NCBI RefSeq assembly: GCF_047601505.1
Contig: NZ_JASGJD010000001.1
Location: forward strand, 1,054,001-1,118,000
DNA from: Cloacibacterium sp047601505
GTDB taxonomy: Bacteria; Bacteroidota; Bacteroidia; Flavobacteriales; Weeksellaceae
Reading direction: 5' to 3'
Length of the DNA stretch: 64,000 nucleotides
Part shown: piece by piece, positions 26,214 through 35,039 of the stretch
How positions within the stretch are numbered: position 1 is the stretch's first letter
Layout: every line of letters begins with the position of its first letter
Program-made: the position numbers and the translations under genes
The notes under the pieces: generated by a model
Seen by the model: the letters and a program-made list of their open reading frames with translations, nothing else
Told to the model about the DNA's origin: nothing
Database searches by the model: none

Positions 26214-26646
26214 TAAGTTTTTTCTGAATAAGTAGATTTTTGTATAGATATGTTACAAAAGTTTTTACTTAATTTTATAATTTTAGTGTTTAATTGTAAA
26301 GCGCTTTATTTATTGAGTTTTTTAATAGTTGTTTAATGCTAAACTGTCAAAAATCATCGTTTTTTAGTGGTTTTATACGCTAAAGTCTTTGTTGATGGTA
26401 GTTCTGTGTTATTGTGGAAAACTTTTCGGGCTAAAAATCAAAAAATTAACATTATAGAGGCATTTTGACTTTCTTTTTTTAAGTTCAATCTCTATTTTTG
26501 TATTCGTGTCTTGAGCGAAAATTGTTGAGGTAACACACAATTTTTATTTCTTTTAAGTTTTTGCAATTCAATAAATTGGAAAAATAGCTCAGGAAATAAT
26601 CATTATTATAAAGAGAAAAGTTTAACACTAAAAACATTATTAGGCT
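26214..26646. other. Divergent intergenic region before nrdB
   Basis: A 433-bp region between the divergent efflux operon and nrdB. It contains the putative nrdB promoter at 26493-26500 and, in the 140-nt leader, a hairpin formed by AAAATTGT (26518-26525) and ACAATTTT (26537-26544). No clear NrdR box was found. Confidence 0.45.
26493..26500 (+). promoter_or_regulatory. Putative nrdB promoter (-7 element)
   Basis: TATTTTTG fits TAnnTTTG, with a TTTTG about 25 bases upstream (26463-26467). It implies a leader of about 140 nt before nrdB. Confidence 0.45.
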
Positions 26647-27621
26647 ATGGGAATTTTTGACAAACGTATCAGTTATAAACCTTTTGAATATCCTGAAGTT
26701 TTACAATTTATAGAAGCGATTAATAAATCTTTTTGGGTGCACTCCGAGATAGATTTTACAGCTGATGTACAAGATTTCCATTCTAATCTAGAGCCTTACG
26801 AAAAAAATGCCGTGAAACATGCACTTTTGGCAATTGCACAGATAGAAGTAGCGGTGAAAACCTTCTGGGGAAATCTTTATAACCACATGCCAAAACCAGA
26901 ACTTAATGGGCTTGGTTCTACTTTTGCAGAATGCGAATTCCGTCATAGTGAAGCCTATTCCAGATTGTTAGAAGTTTTAGGTTATAATGACGAATTTAAT
27001 GATGTAGTTTCTATTCCTGCGGTTAAAGAAAGAATAGATTACCTTACAGAAGTGTTGGGGAATGCCAAATCTACTAACCCGAAAGAATATGTTTCCTCTC
27101 TTTTATTATTCTCAATTTTAATAGAAAACGTTTCATTGTTCAGTCAGTTTGCTACCATTTTATCTTTCACAAGATTCAAAGGATACATGAAAAACGTATC
27201 TAATATTATTGCTTGGACTTCTATAGACGAGCAAATTCACGCCAATGCAGGTATTTATTTGATTAACAAAATTCGTGAAGAACAACCAGAATTGTTAACC
27301 GACGAAGATATTGAAAACATCTACAGATTGGTAGATAAATCTATTGATTTGGAAGCTAAAATATTAGATTGGATTTTCGAAGCGGGAGAATTAACAATGT
27401 TCTCAAAAGAAGATTTACTCAACTTTATGAAGTATAGAGTTGATGACAGTTTGAAGAAAATCAACATGAAAACCCGTTACAACGTAACACCAGAACAATA
27501 CAGACCAATGATGTGGTTTGAAGAAGAAGTTTTTGCCAATTCTATGGACGATTTCTTTGCAAAAAGACCTGTAGATTATACAAAACACGATAAATCTATC
27601 ACTGCGAACGATTTGTTTTAG
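26647..27621 (+). CDS. nrdB: Ribonucleotide reductase, small subunit
   Basis: A 324-residue class I R2 protein, which holds the metal cofactor that starts radical chemistry in NrdA. Ligands are visible: Glu67, Glu97, His100, Glu160, Glu195 and His198. Tyr104 sits at the place of the radical tyrosine (E97-x-x-H100-x-x-x-Y104, as in E. coli E115, H118, Y122), so a tyrosyl-radical enzyme is expected. It begins directly with the R2 fold, with no N-terminal ATP-cone. nrdA follows after an 82-codon gene. Confidence 0.95.
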   Translation: MGIFDKRISYKPFEYPEVLQFIEAINKSFWVHSEIDFTADVQDFHSNLEPYEKNAVKHALLAIAQIEVAVKTFWGNLYNHMPKPELNGLGSTFAECEFRHSEAYSRLLEVLGYNDEFNDVVSIPAVKERIDYLTEVLGNAKSTNPKEYVSSLLLFSILIENVSLFSQFATILSFTRFKGYMKNVSNIIAWTSIDEQIHANAGIYLINKIREEQPELLTDEDIENIYRLVDKSIDLEAKILDWIFEAGELTMFSKEDLLNFMKYRVDDSLKKINMKTRYNVTPEQYRPMMWFEEEVFANSMDDFFAKRPVDYTKHDKSITANDLF

Positions 27622-27771
27622 AATTTGCTGGAAGATGGATGTCGGGTGTTGGAAGCTTCTATACACTTTTTTGAAAGAGGAAAAACTTTAATGAAATTGA
27701 TGCTTAAATGTCGCGAGCGGAGCGAGCGTCAATTGTTTTCAAAGTTGTGAACGTAAAAAATTATCAGTAGG

Positions 27772-27812
27772 AACGGACTTTTGTATGCTGAGTTTAGTCG
27801 AAGTAAGTCCGT
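27772..27812 (+). terminator. Hairpin downstream of nrdB
   Basis: AACGGACTT (27772-27780) pairs with AAGTCCGTT (27804-27812) and is followed by TTAAAAAT. The loop is 23 bases long. It could be a weak terminator or part of a dispersed repeat. A GC-rich segment of GAGCG repeats (27711-27730) lies just upstream. Confidence 0.4.
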
Positions 27813-27896
27813 TTTAAAAATAAAAAACAAAGATTGCGTAGTTTCTCGCAATAACGTTTTACATACAAAACTTGTAACATAACAAACAAACAAAAT

Positions 27897-28145
27897 ATGA
27901 AGCCAGAAATTATAGATGAAGTACAGTTCACAAGGTCAGAAGATTTCCATCTCGGAGAATACATTTACATGGCGATGGGAAAAGTGAACGAACAAACGGT
28001 TTGTATTGCAGTAGCTTATAAAATAGATTATTGCATTAAAAAAGCGTTGCAGTTTGAAGAAGCAGATAGCAATGTAATTTTCACACACATCAATAAAGTG
28101 AAAGTTGGCGAATTAGAACGCTGTAGAAAATTTGATTGGAATTAA
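27897..28145 (+). CDS. Small protein between nrdB and nrdA
   Basis: An 82-residue protein, apparently cytoplasmic, with no transmembrane segment (MKPEIIDEVQFTRSEDFHLG ... VGELERCRKFDWN). No family is recognised. Its codon use and its place 67 bases before nrdA suggest a real gene that may be co-expressed with the reductase. Confidence 0.55.
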   Translation: MKPEIIDEVQFTRSEDFHLGEYIYMAMGKVNEQTVCIAVAYKIDYCIKKALQFEEADSNVIFTHINKVKVGELERCRKFDWN

Positions 28146-28212
28146 TATAAAAATAGATAGGAAAATGGTGAAATTATAACACCCAAAATCCTAAAACTTG
28201 AAACGAAAATTT

Positions 28213-29871
28213 ATGGAAGAACAAAATACAGATATTTGGTGGTTAAATGAAGAGTCTGAGCAAATGCTAAACAGAGGTTACCTTCTGAAAGGAGAAACCG
28301 TAGAAGGCGCTATAGACAGAATTACCACCGCTGCAGCAAAAAGATTGTACAAGCCAGAACTCATTCCTGCTTTTAAGGAAATGATTACCAAAGGTTGGAT
28401 TTCTTTTTCGTCTCCCGTTTGGGCAAATATGGGTACACAACGTGGTTTGCCTATTTCTTGTTTCAACGTTCATGTGCCAGATAATATCGAAGGAATTACA
28501 GGGAAATTGGGCGAAGTAATTATGCAAACCAAAATTGGTGGCGGTACTTCAGGATATTTCGGAGAATTAAGAAACCGTGGAACTGCCGTTACAGACAATG
28601 GTAAATCTTCGGGAGCTGTTTCTTTCATGAAATTGTTTGATACTGCTATGGATGTAGTTTCTCAAGGAGGTGTAAGAAGAGGTGCTTTTGCGGCGTATCT
28701 CGATATAGACCACGGAGATATTGAAGAATTTTTGAATATCAAAGAAATTGGTAGTCCTATTCAGAATCTTTTTATGGGAGTTTGCGTTCCAGATTATTGG
28801 ATGCAAGATATGATAGACGGAGATATGGACAAGCGTAAAATTTGGGCTAAAGTTTTAGAATCTCGTCAGAAAAAAGGACTTCCGTATATATTCTTTACCG
28901 ATAATGTAAACCGTCACAAACCACAGGTTTATAAAGATAGCGGAGCGGTAATTAACGCAAGTAATTTGTGTTCAGAAATTATGTTGCCTTCCACTGCAGA
29001 CGAAAGTTTTATCTGTTGTCTTTCTTCTATGAATTTAGAATTATACGACGAATGGAAAGATACCAACGCTGTGAAATTAGCCATCTATTTCTTAGATGCT
29101 GTTTTGTCTGAATTTATAGAAAAAACAGATGGAAATTACTACTTACAAGGAGCCAGAAACTTCGCTTTGAGACACAGAGCTTTAGGTTTAGGCGTTTTGG
29201 GTTATCATTCTTACCTTCAAAAAAATATGATTCCTTTTGAAAGTATGGAAGCAAAAATGTTTAATGCTAAAGCTTTCAAACACATTCAGGAGCAATCTAT
29301 TATAGCCTCTAAAGAATTGGCAAATATCTATGGCGAACCAGAAGTTTTAAAAGGTTACGGACTTAGAAATACCACTACAATGGCGGTAGCGCCTACTACT
29401 TCTTCTTCGGCAATTTTAGGACAAACTTCACCAGGAATTGAACCTTTTGCATCCAACTATTACAAAGCAGGTTTGGCGAAAGGAAATTTTATGAGAAAAA
29501 ATAAATATTTAGCAAAACTTCTTGAAGAAAAAGGTCTTGATAACGAAGATGTTTGGAGGGAAATTATGCTCAATCACGGTTCTGTACAACACATGACCCA
29601 ATTGACGCAAACCGAGAAAGATGTTTTCAAAACATTTAAAGAAATTTCTCCAATGGAAATTATTACACAAGCGGCACAACGCCAACAATACATAGACCAA
29701 GCGCAATCTTTAAACTTGAATATCCCGGCTTCTCTAGCCATTAAAGATGTAAACAATCTGATGATAGAAGCTTGGAAAATGGGCGTGAAAACATTGTATT
29801 ATCAACGTTCTCAATCTGTTTCTAAAGAACTGATGGTGAATTTTGTAACGTGTAGTTCTTGCGAAGCATAG
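28213..29871 (+). CDS. nrdA: Ribonucleotide reductase, large subunit (short form)
   Basis: A 552-residue class I catalytic subunit from the ATG at 28213 (a TTG 15 bases earlier is possible). Active-site residues are visible: Cys83 (PISC), Asn251-Leu-Cys253-Ser-Glu255, Cys268 or Cys269 as the partner cysteine region, the radical-relay pair Tyr529-Tyr530, and the C-terminal redox pair Cys547/Cys550. It is about 200 residues shorter than E. coli NrdA because it lacks the N-terminal ATP-cone. Since NrdB also lacks a cone, overall activity control by dATP is not expected from these subunits. Confidence 0.94.
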   Translation: MEEQNTDIWWLNEESEQMLNRGYLLKGETVEGAIDRITTAAAKRLYKPELIPAFKEMITKGWISFSSPVWANMGTQRGLPISCFNVHVPDNIEGITGKLGEVIMQTKIGGGTSGYFGELRNRGTAVTDNGKSSGAVSFMKLFDTAMDVVSQGGVRRGAFAAYLDIDHGDIEEFLNIKEIGSPIQNLFMGVCVPDYWMQDMIDGDMDKRKIWAKVLESRQKKGLPYIFFTDNVNRHKPQVYKDSGAVINASNLCSEIMLPSTADESFICCLSSMNLELYDEWKDTNAVKLAIYFLDAVLSEFIEKTDGNYYLQGARNFALRHRALGLGVLGYHSYLQKNMIPFESMEAKMFNAKAFKHIQEQSIIASKELANIYGEPEVLKGYGLRNTTTMAVAPTTSSSAILGQTSPGIEPFASNYYKAGLAKGNFMRKNKYLAKLLEEKGLDNEDVWREIMLNHGSVQHMTQLTQTEKDVFKTFKEISPMEIITQAAQRQQYIDQAQSLNLNIPASLAIKDVNNLMIEAWKMGVKTLYYQRSQSVSKELMVNFVTCSSCEA

Positions 29872-29905
29872 ACAATATAAATAAAAGGTTAAAAATTGAA
29901 AAGGG

Positions 29906-29932
29906 AAGCCGCAGGAATTTTTTCTGTGGTTT
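29906..29932 (+). terminator. nrdA terminator
   Basis: AAGCCGCAG (29906-29914) pairs with CTGTGGTTT (29924-29932) with two G-U pairs and is followed by TTTTATT. Confidence 0.7.
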
Positions 29933-30112
29933 TTTATTGACCTAGGAGTTATTTGCGTTAAGAAAATTTTTGAAAATTTCGTTAAGAAATTTCCACTGTT
30001 TGAGCGAGGCAAAAATCTTTCTTAAAAAAACAAAATTTCTTTCCGAGCGAGTTTTGGAAATTTTAGAAAGTTTCAGAAATTTTTAGCAAATAAATCCAGT
30101 CTTGAATTTTTG

Positions 30113-30138
30113 TTACTTTTGGTTCAAGCCAAAAGTAA
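30113..30138. repeat. Perfect hairpin, REP-like
   Basis: TTACTTTTGG (30113-30122) and CCAAAAGTAA (30129-30138) are exact reverse complements around TTCAAG. It is not next to a gene end and has no T-run, so it looks like a dispersed palindrome rather than a terminator. Confidence 0.6.
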
Positions 30139-30156
30139 GATTTATCAAAAAAAAAC

Positions 30157-30522
30157 AACAGATTTCTTCGTCGCTTCATTGCATTTCGTTCCTCGCAAAG
30201 ACAAATATGGTTTTTATTTTAAACCTCATTTAATTTTGTGTCGTTATCCTTAGCGAAGCAATTATGCTTTTGCTTTCTTAAAAATAACTATAAAGCATTG
30301 AAAAATCTTTGCGTTAAAAGAAATCAAATAGACAACAAAAGTTGTTTAACAGATTGTTTCGTCGCTTCATTGCATTTCGTTCCTCGTAAAGACAAATGTG
30401 TTTTTTATTTTAAACCTCAGTTAATTTTGTGTTGTTATCCTTCGCGAAGCAATTATGCTTTTGCTTTCTTAAAAATAATTATAAAGCATTGAAAAATCTT
30501 TGCGTTTAAAAAAAATCAAATA
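30157..30522. repeat. 191-bp direct duplication
   Basis: Copy 1 (30157-30331) and copy 2 (30348-30522) have a 191-bp period and differ at only about a dozen positions. Both start AACAGATT and contain TCGTCGCTTCATTGCATTTC, a long AT segment and CTTTGCGTT. The small spacer contains ACAAC-AAAA-GTTGT. Confidence 0.85.
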
Positions 30523-30534
30523 AAAATAAATTTT

Positions 30535-30542
30535 TACCTTTG
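30535..30542 (+). promoter_or_regulatory. Putative -7 element of the DUF72 gene
   Basis: TACCTTTG fits TAnnTTTG, 39 bases before the start codon. Confidence 0.4.
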
Positions 30543-30581
30543 AAGCTAATCCCTTTTTCCTAATCCCTAAAAACCCAAAAA

Positions 30582-31463
30582 ATGAAATTCGGACAAGTTG
30601 CAGACCCTTCAATCATAGATTTTACCCTTCCAAAAGATAACCCTAAAACCAAAGAAATTTTAGCAAAATCTAAAGGAAAAGATTTCAATATCTACATCGG
30701 TTGTGCCAAATGGAACAAAACCGATTTAAAAGGTTTTTATCCAAAAGGGACAAAAGACGAACTGAAATATTATGCTACACAATTCAATTCTATTGAGTTG
30801 AATGCTACTTTTTACGGATTGCCAAGCCCTGAGCAAGTGCTTACTTGGAAAGAAAAAACACCAGAAAATTTTAAATTCTTCCCAAAAATTACCAATACCG
30901 TTTCGCATTTCAGAAGATTGATTAACGTGACAGATGTGGTAACCAATTACGCGACTTCGGTACAGAATTTTGGAGACCAATTGGGGATGGTTTTCCTGCA
31001 ATTACATGATAATTTTAAGCCAAAAGATTTTGACAGAGTAGAAAAATTTGTGAAAGACTGGCCTAGAGAAATTCCTTTAGCGATAGAAGTAAGAAGTGCA
31101 GAATGGTTTGAGGAAGATAATCTCGAAAAATTCTCTCAGTTGTTAGAAGAAAATAATATCACCAATATCATTGTAGATACTGCTGGAAGAAGAGATATGC
31201 TACACATGAGATTAACTACTGATACGGCGTTTATAAGATACGTTGGTGCAAATGCAGAAAGCGATTATGCCAGATTAGACGATTGGTTAGAGCGCATTAA
31301 ATTATGGAAAAAAGAAGGCTTGAAGAATTTGTATTTCTTTGTTCATCAAAATATAGAATTAGCCTCTCCGTTGTTGTCGGCATATTTTATTGAGAAAATA
31401 AATGCAGAATTCGGGACAAAAATTCACGTTCCCGTGATGGCAGAACAGAAGAATTTGTTTTAG
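30582..31463 (+). CDS. DUF72 family protein (YecE-like)
   Basis: A 293-residue DUF72/YecE protein, a TIM-barrel family of unknown function. The start of the domain (IYIGCAKWNKTDLKGFYPKG, then YATQFNSIELNATFYGLP) is diagnostic. Further family segments are FKFFPKITNTVSHFRRL, LGMVFLQLHDNF, IPLAIEVRSAEWF and LKNLYFFVHQN. The Gly-rich phosphate-binding region expected for the barrel is present. It precedes a small membrane-protein gene by 5 bases. Confidence 0.85.
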   Translation: MKFGQVADPSIIDFTLPKDNPKTKEILAKSKGKDFNIYIGCAKWNKTDLKGFYPKGTKDELKYYATQFNSIELNATFYGLPSPEQVLTWKEKTPENFKFFPKITNTVSHFRRLINVTDVVTNYATSVQNFGDQLGMVFLQLHDNFKPKDFDRVEKFVKDWPREIPLAIEVRSAEWFEEDNLEKFSQLLEENNITNIIVDTAGRRDMLHMRLTTDTAFIRYVGANAESDYARLDDWLERIKLWKKEGLKNLYFFVHQNIELASPLLSAYFIEKINAEFGTKIHVPVMAEQKNLF

Positions 31464-31468
31464 AAAGA

Positions 31469-31696
31469 ATGAAAATAAAAATATTTACTTTTCTTTTAAG
31501 TTTAGTTATTGTGATTATTATTTGGTGGCTTTTATTTGTACCTCCAAGTATTTTTAATTATTTGCCTTATTCAATTTATCATGAGTTAGGAATAAAAATA
31601 GTTGAAGAATATCAATTTATAATCATTTTTGATTTAATGTTTTCCTTTGTGTTGTTTATTTTAATTTTAAAATTCTTTGATTCTTTAATAAAATAA
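31469..31696 (+). CDS. Small two-helix membrane protein
   Basis: A 75-residue protein with two hydrophobic segments (about 4-22 and 50-68). No family is recognised. It begins 5 bases after the DUF72 gene and ends before a strong terminator, which supports it as a real gene in a two-gene operon. Confidence 0.5.
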   Translation: MKIKIFTFLLSLVIVIIIWWLLFVPPSIFNYLPYSIYHELGIKIVEEYQFIIIFDLMFSFVLFILILKFFDSLIK

Positions 31697-31729
31697 AAAG
31701 CAATCTTTCATGTAGATTGCTTTTTATTT
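31691..31729. terminator. Strong bidirectional terminator
   Basis: A perfect 16-bp stem (31691-31706 with 31714-31729), A-rich on the left and T-rich on the right, lies between convergent genes. Confidence 0.9.
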
Positions 31730-32023
31730 TTACGATAAGAACTTAATTTCCTTATCTTTAAAATTGTTCTTTTCCACCAGTTTATTCATGGTTTTCATCA
31801 TTTTGTGACGAAGTTTTGCCATTTTTCTGATGTTTTTGTCTTCGCTATAATCAAAAATATTATCCTTAAAAGAGAAGGTATCTCCATCTTTAAATTCGAT
31901 ATTATTCTTTTTCAGTTCTCCCAATAGCATTAGATTCGTCATGCTTTCTAGAAGCAGATGTTCAGATTTTCCTAATGATTTCAAGGATTTTAGCAATTGT
32001 TTTTTATATTTTTTCTTTCCCAT
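31730..32023 (-). CDS. Small basic helical protein
   Basis: A 97-residue Lys-rich protein (MGKKKYKKQLLKSLKSLGKS ... MKTMNKLVEKNNFKDKEIKF). Predicted mostly helical and cytoplasmic. No family is recognised. Single gene, divergent from glyA and ending in the shared terminator. Confidence 0.55.
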   Translation of the reverse strand: MGKKKYKKQLLKSLKSLGKSEHLLLESMTNLMLLGELKKNNIEFKDGDTFSFKDNIFDYSEDKNIRKMAKLRHKMMKTMNKLVEKNNFKDKEIKFLS

Positions 32024-32065
32024 AATTATTAATGTAAACTTATCACAAATATCTGCATAATTTCT

Positions 32066-32073
32066 TATTTTTG
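32066..32073 (+). promoter_or_regulatory. Putative glyA promoter (-7 element)
   Basis: TATTTTTG fits TAnnTTTG, 19 bases before the ATG at 32093. Confidence 0.45.
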
Positions 32074-32092
32074 AGCAAAATTTAAATCTAAT

Positions 32093-33364
32093 ATGAGTAA
32101 CGACATTATTTTTGAACTAATTGAAAGAGAAAGAGAAAGACAAACCAATGGAATAGAGCTTATTGCATCAGAAAATTTTGTTTCTGAAAATGTAATGAAA
32201 GCAATGGGAAGTGTCTTAACCAATAAATATGCTGAAGGATATCCCGGAAGAAGATATTATGGCGGTTGTGAGGTAGTAGATGAAGTAGAAACTTTAGCAA
32301 TTGAAAGAGCAAAGCAACTTTTCGGGGTAGAATATGCCAATGTTCAGCCACACTCTGGTTCTCAGGCTAATGCAGCAATTTATTTATCGGTTTTAAAACC
32401 TGGAGATACTGTAATGGGAATGGATTTATCTATGGGAGGACACCTTACACATGGTTCTCACGTTAACTTTTCTGGAATTAATTTCCGTCCTGTTTTTTAT
32501 GGAGTAGAAAGAGAAACCGGTTTGATAGATTATAACCAAATGCGTGAAGTAGCACTGAGAGAAAAACCTAAAATGATTATTGCAGGATTTTCGGCATATT
32601 CTAGAGATTTAGAGTATGCAAAATTTAGAGAAGTAGCAGACGAAGTAGGAGCTACACTTTGGGCAGATATAGCACATCCTGCTGGTTTGGTAGCAAAAGG
32701 ATTGCTCAATTCTCCTTTCGAACATTGCCACGTAGTTACCACTACCACTCACAAAACATTGAGAGGGCCTAGAGGTGGAATGATTATGATGGGCAAAGAT
32801 TTTGAAAATACGTACGGGCATAAAACGCCAAAAGGTGAAACCAAAATGATGAGTGCTGTGTTAGATGGCGCTGTTTTCCCAGGTACACAAGGTGGCCCTT
32901 TAGAGCACGTAATTGCAGCAAAAGCAGTAGCGTATGGCGAAGCTTTAGACCAAAAATTCGAAGTATATGCAAAACAAGTTATTGCCAATTCTAGAGCGCT
33001 AGCAAAAGCAATGATAGACAGGGGGTTCGATATTGTAAGTGGTGGAACAGACAATCACCTGATGTTAGTAGACCTTAGAAACAAAAATGTAAACGGTAAA
33101 GAAACCGAAAAAGCATTGGTAAAAGCAGAAATTACTTGTAACAAAAATATGGTTCCTTATGATGATAAATCACCTTTTATCACTTCTGGTATCAGATTAG
33201 GTACTGCGGCTATCACCACAAGAGGTTTGGTAGAAAAAGATATGGACACCGTGGCAGAATTAATTAACGAGGTGGTTCTTAATATTAATAACGATAATGT
33301 TTTGGAAGTAGTGAAGAAAAAAGTTCATCAATTAATGAACGGTAAAGCGCTATTTAACTACTAA
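32093..33364 (+). CDS. glyA: Serine hydroxymethyltransferase
   Basis: A 423-residue PLP enzyme that converts serine and tetrahydrofolate to glycine and methylene-tetrahydrofolate. N-terminal ELIASENFVS and the YAEGYPGRRYYGGCEVVDEVE segment are diagnostic. The PLP lysine lies in VVTTTTHKTLRGPRGG (about 219-234), with His before the Lys as usual. The length is typical. A 10-bp stem follows the gene. Confidence 0.97.
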   Translation: MSNDIIFELIERERERQTNGIELIASENFVSENVMKAMGSVLTNKYAEGYPGRRYYGGCEVVDEVETLAIERAKQLFGVEYANVQPHSGSQANAAIYLSVLKPGDTVMGMDLSMGGHLTHGSHVNFSGINFRPVFYGVERETGLIDYNQMREVALREKPKMIIAGFSAYSRDLEYAKFREVADEVGATLWADIAHPAGLVAKGLLNSPFEHCHVVTTTTHKTLRGPRGGMIMMGKDFENTYGHKTPKGETKMMSAVLDGAVFPGTQGGPLEHVIAAKAVAYGEALDQKFEVYAKQVIANSRALAKAMIDRGFDIVSGGTDNHLMLVDLRNKNVNGKETEKALVKAEITCNKNMVPYDDKSPFITSGIRLGTAAITTRGLVEKDMDTVAELINEVVLNINNDNVLEVVKKKVHQLMNGKALFNY

Positions 33365-33455
33365 TTTTTGCATAAAAAAAATTAAAACACTTATTTTGTT
33401 ATATCATTAAGACTCTGTGTGTAAATAAATACAATACAGACTCTAAAAATTATTA

Positions 33456-33491
33456 AAAACATTTCGATTTAGTAATAAATTGAAATGTTTT
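33456..33491 (+). terminator. glyA terminator-like hairpin
   Basis: AAAACATTTC (33456-33465) pairs exactly with GAAATGTTTT (33482-33491). The T-run after it is short. It lies about 95 bases past glyA. Confidence 0.6.
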
Positions 33492-33533
33492 TAGTTATAA
33501 AATTGAAACTTACTTTAAGACGATAATTACTAC

Positions 33534-34157
33534 ATGATGAAGAAAATTTATTTAATATTAACCTTTTTTATCTCAATGTCATTCTTTTCTCAAGAGTTTA
33601 AATGGGGGATGACGGGCAATGTACACTCTTCTTCCATAGAAGGCATACACGATTTTTCTAGAGGTAGAATTGCTCCTTCATTAGGTTTTTTTGCAGAAAT
33701 CCCTTTGGAAACCTTTCAGAGAAGTATCTATTCTCCACTTAGATATTATATTTTCCCAGTACTAGAATACAGTATGGAAGGAGAAAAAACCATCCTAGAA
33801 CAAGGCAGACAATATTACCGAAATGATTATGTAGCATTCGCATTATATGGTAAATTCCATTTTTATAGAGGCTTTTTTGAGAATTTTTATTTCATGGTAG
33901 GGCCTAGATTTGCTTATAATGTTTCAGAAAATCGTGCTGGACCTACAAATGATGAAGCAGGATACATTAACCTAAGAGACGATGATATGAAAAAAATGAG
34001 TATCTCTGTTTCTGGAGCTTTCGGATATGTAGTAAATGATAAACTCGAAGCTTATATAAGATTCGACCAAGGCTTAACCAAAGTATATCCCAATTACGAT
34101 GTGATGAGAACTTGGAACAGACTTTTAGGAGTTGGTATCAGTTATTATTTTAATTAA
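33534..34157 (+). CDS. Hypothetical outer-membrane beta-barrel protein
   Basis: A 207-residue protein with a signal peptide (about 1-20, ending FFSQ; the ATG at 33537 is an alternative start). The mature chain alternates aromatic and polar residues and ends ISYYFN, typical of eight-stranded outer-membrane barrels (PorT/OmpW-like size). It contains two conserved-looking turns (HDFSRGRIAPSLGFF, MVGPRFAYNV). It is followed by a terminator, then by the polysaccharide export gene. Confidence 0.6.
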   Translation: MMKKIYLILTFFISMSFFSQEFKWGMTGNVHSSSIEGIHDFSRGRIAPSLGFFAEIPLETFQRSIYSPLRYYIFPVLEYSMEGEKTILEQGRQYYRNDYVAFALYGKFHFYRGFFENFYFMVGPRFAYNVSENRAGPTNDEAGYINLRDDDMKKMSISVSGAFGYVVNDKLEAYIRFDQGLTKVYPNYDVMRTWNRLLGVGISYYFN

Positions 34158-34168
34158 AAAATATTCTT

Positions 34169-34198
34169 AAAAACACAGTATTGCTTTGCTGTGTTTTT
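34169..34198 (+). terminator. Terminator before the polysaccharide locus
   Basis: AAAAACACAG (34169-34178) pairs with CTGTGTTTTT (34189-34198), separating the barrel gene from the polysaccharide export gene. Confidence 0.85.
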
Positions 34199-34227
34199 AT
34201 TATAAGTTTCAAGTCATATTTTATTTT

Positions 34228-34235
34228 TATTTTTG
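34228..34235 (+). promoter_or_regulatory. Putative promoter of the polysaccharide locus
   Basis: TATTTTTG fits TAnnTTTG and lies 19 bases before the GTG start at 34255. Because it is downstream of an alternative TTG start at 34186 (inside the terminator), it supports 34255 as the true start. Confidence 0.5.
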
Positions 34236-34254
34236 TTCAATAAAAAAGGCAATT

Positions 34255-35037
34255 GTGAAATTCATTTACAAAATTTTTCCAATCTTTCTATTGATGTTTT
34301 TATTCTCGTGTGGCCCTAAAAAGAACATGATTTATATGGATAAAGATATCAACTATAATGCAGATATTACCCAAGCAAAGTATAATGGTAACAAACTTAT
34401 GGTGGGCGATAATTTGGATATAAAAGTTACAGGATACGATGAAATTGCAATTAAGCCATTTAATCTAAATACAATAAGCCAAATAAACAGCAATGGTGAG
34501 ACAGGAAGCGCTTCTGGAGATTTATCTTATACCATAGACAAAGAAGGCGAAATTAATTTCCCCACTTTAGGAAAAATAAAAGCCGAAGGTTTTACGGTAG
34601 ATGAATTGAAAACAGACCTAGAAAACAGATTGAAAATATATCTGGTAGAACCTATCGTTATTATCAATCAAAACGACCTGAAACTTACTTTTTTAGGAGA
34701 ATTTAATAAAAAAGGACAAGTAACTTACACCAACGAGAAAATGAACATCCTACAAGCGATTGCATTAGGAGGAGGAACCAACGAAAATGCCAATCTCAAA
34801 AACATAAGACTTATTAGAAATGTTGATGGCACAGACCAAACCATTACACTAGACCTTACAGATTATAACATTTCTAACTCTCCTTATTATTACATACAGA
34901 ATAATGATATTCTCTATGCATTGCCAGATAGAGATGCACAAATTATGGCAAAAAAAACTCCGGTACTTACCAAAGTCCTCACTTATTCCGGATTGTTAGG
35001 ATTAATCTTTGCAATGTATAATTTTATTAAAAATTAA
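34255..35037 (+). CDS. Polysaccharide export lipoprotein (Wza-like)
   Basis: A 260-residue outer-membrane polysaccharide export protein from the GTG at 34255. The lipoprotein signal ends in FLFSC, with Cys at about residue 19. The Poly_export domain (KLMVGDNLDIKVTGYDEIAI ... GEINFPTLGKIKAEGFTVDE) is followed by an SLBB-type domain (FTFLGEFNKKGQVTYTNEKM-like segment, LQAIALGGG) and a C-terminal hydrophobic helix (about 238-255), which forms the outer-membrane pore in Wza. It starts the polysaccharide operon and is followed 2 bases later by the tyrosine kinase gene. Confidence 0.9.
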   Translation: MKFIYKIFPIFLLMFLFSCGPKKNMIYMDKDINYNADITQAKYNGNKLMVGDNLDIKVTGYDEIAIKPFNLNTISQINSNGETGSASGDLSYTIDKEGEINFPTLGKIKAEGFTVDELKTDLENRLKIYLVEPIVIINQNDLKLTFLGEFNKKGQVTYTNEKMNILQAIALGGGTNENANLKNIRLIRNVDGTDQTITLDLTDYNISNSPYYYIQNNDILYALPDRDAQIMAKKTPVLTKVLTYSGLLGLIFAMYNFIKN

Positions 35038-35039
35038 GA

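Larger units (their letters stand above)
29872..30581. other. 710-bp repeat-rich non-coding region
   Basis: After the nrdA terminator this stretch holds a perfect 10-bp hairpin (30113-30138) and a 191-bp direct duplication (30157-30522). Short open frames in it are translated repeat DNA. The last 50 bases carry the promoter of the DUF72 gene. Confidence 0.7.

Noticed and set aside
30238..30492. 84-residue plus-strand ORF
   Set aside because: It lies entirely across the 191-bp duplication and shows no protein-like composition.
34186..34254. Upstream TTG start for the Wza-like gene
   Set aside because: It lies inside the terminator hairpin and before the promoter element; the lipoprotein signal starts at the GTG at 34255.
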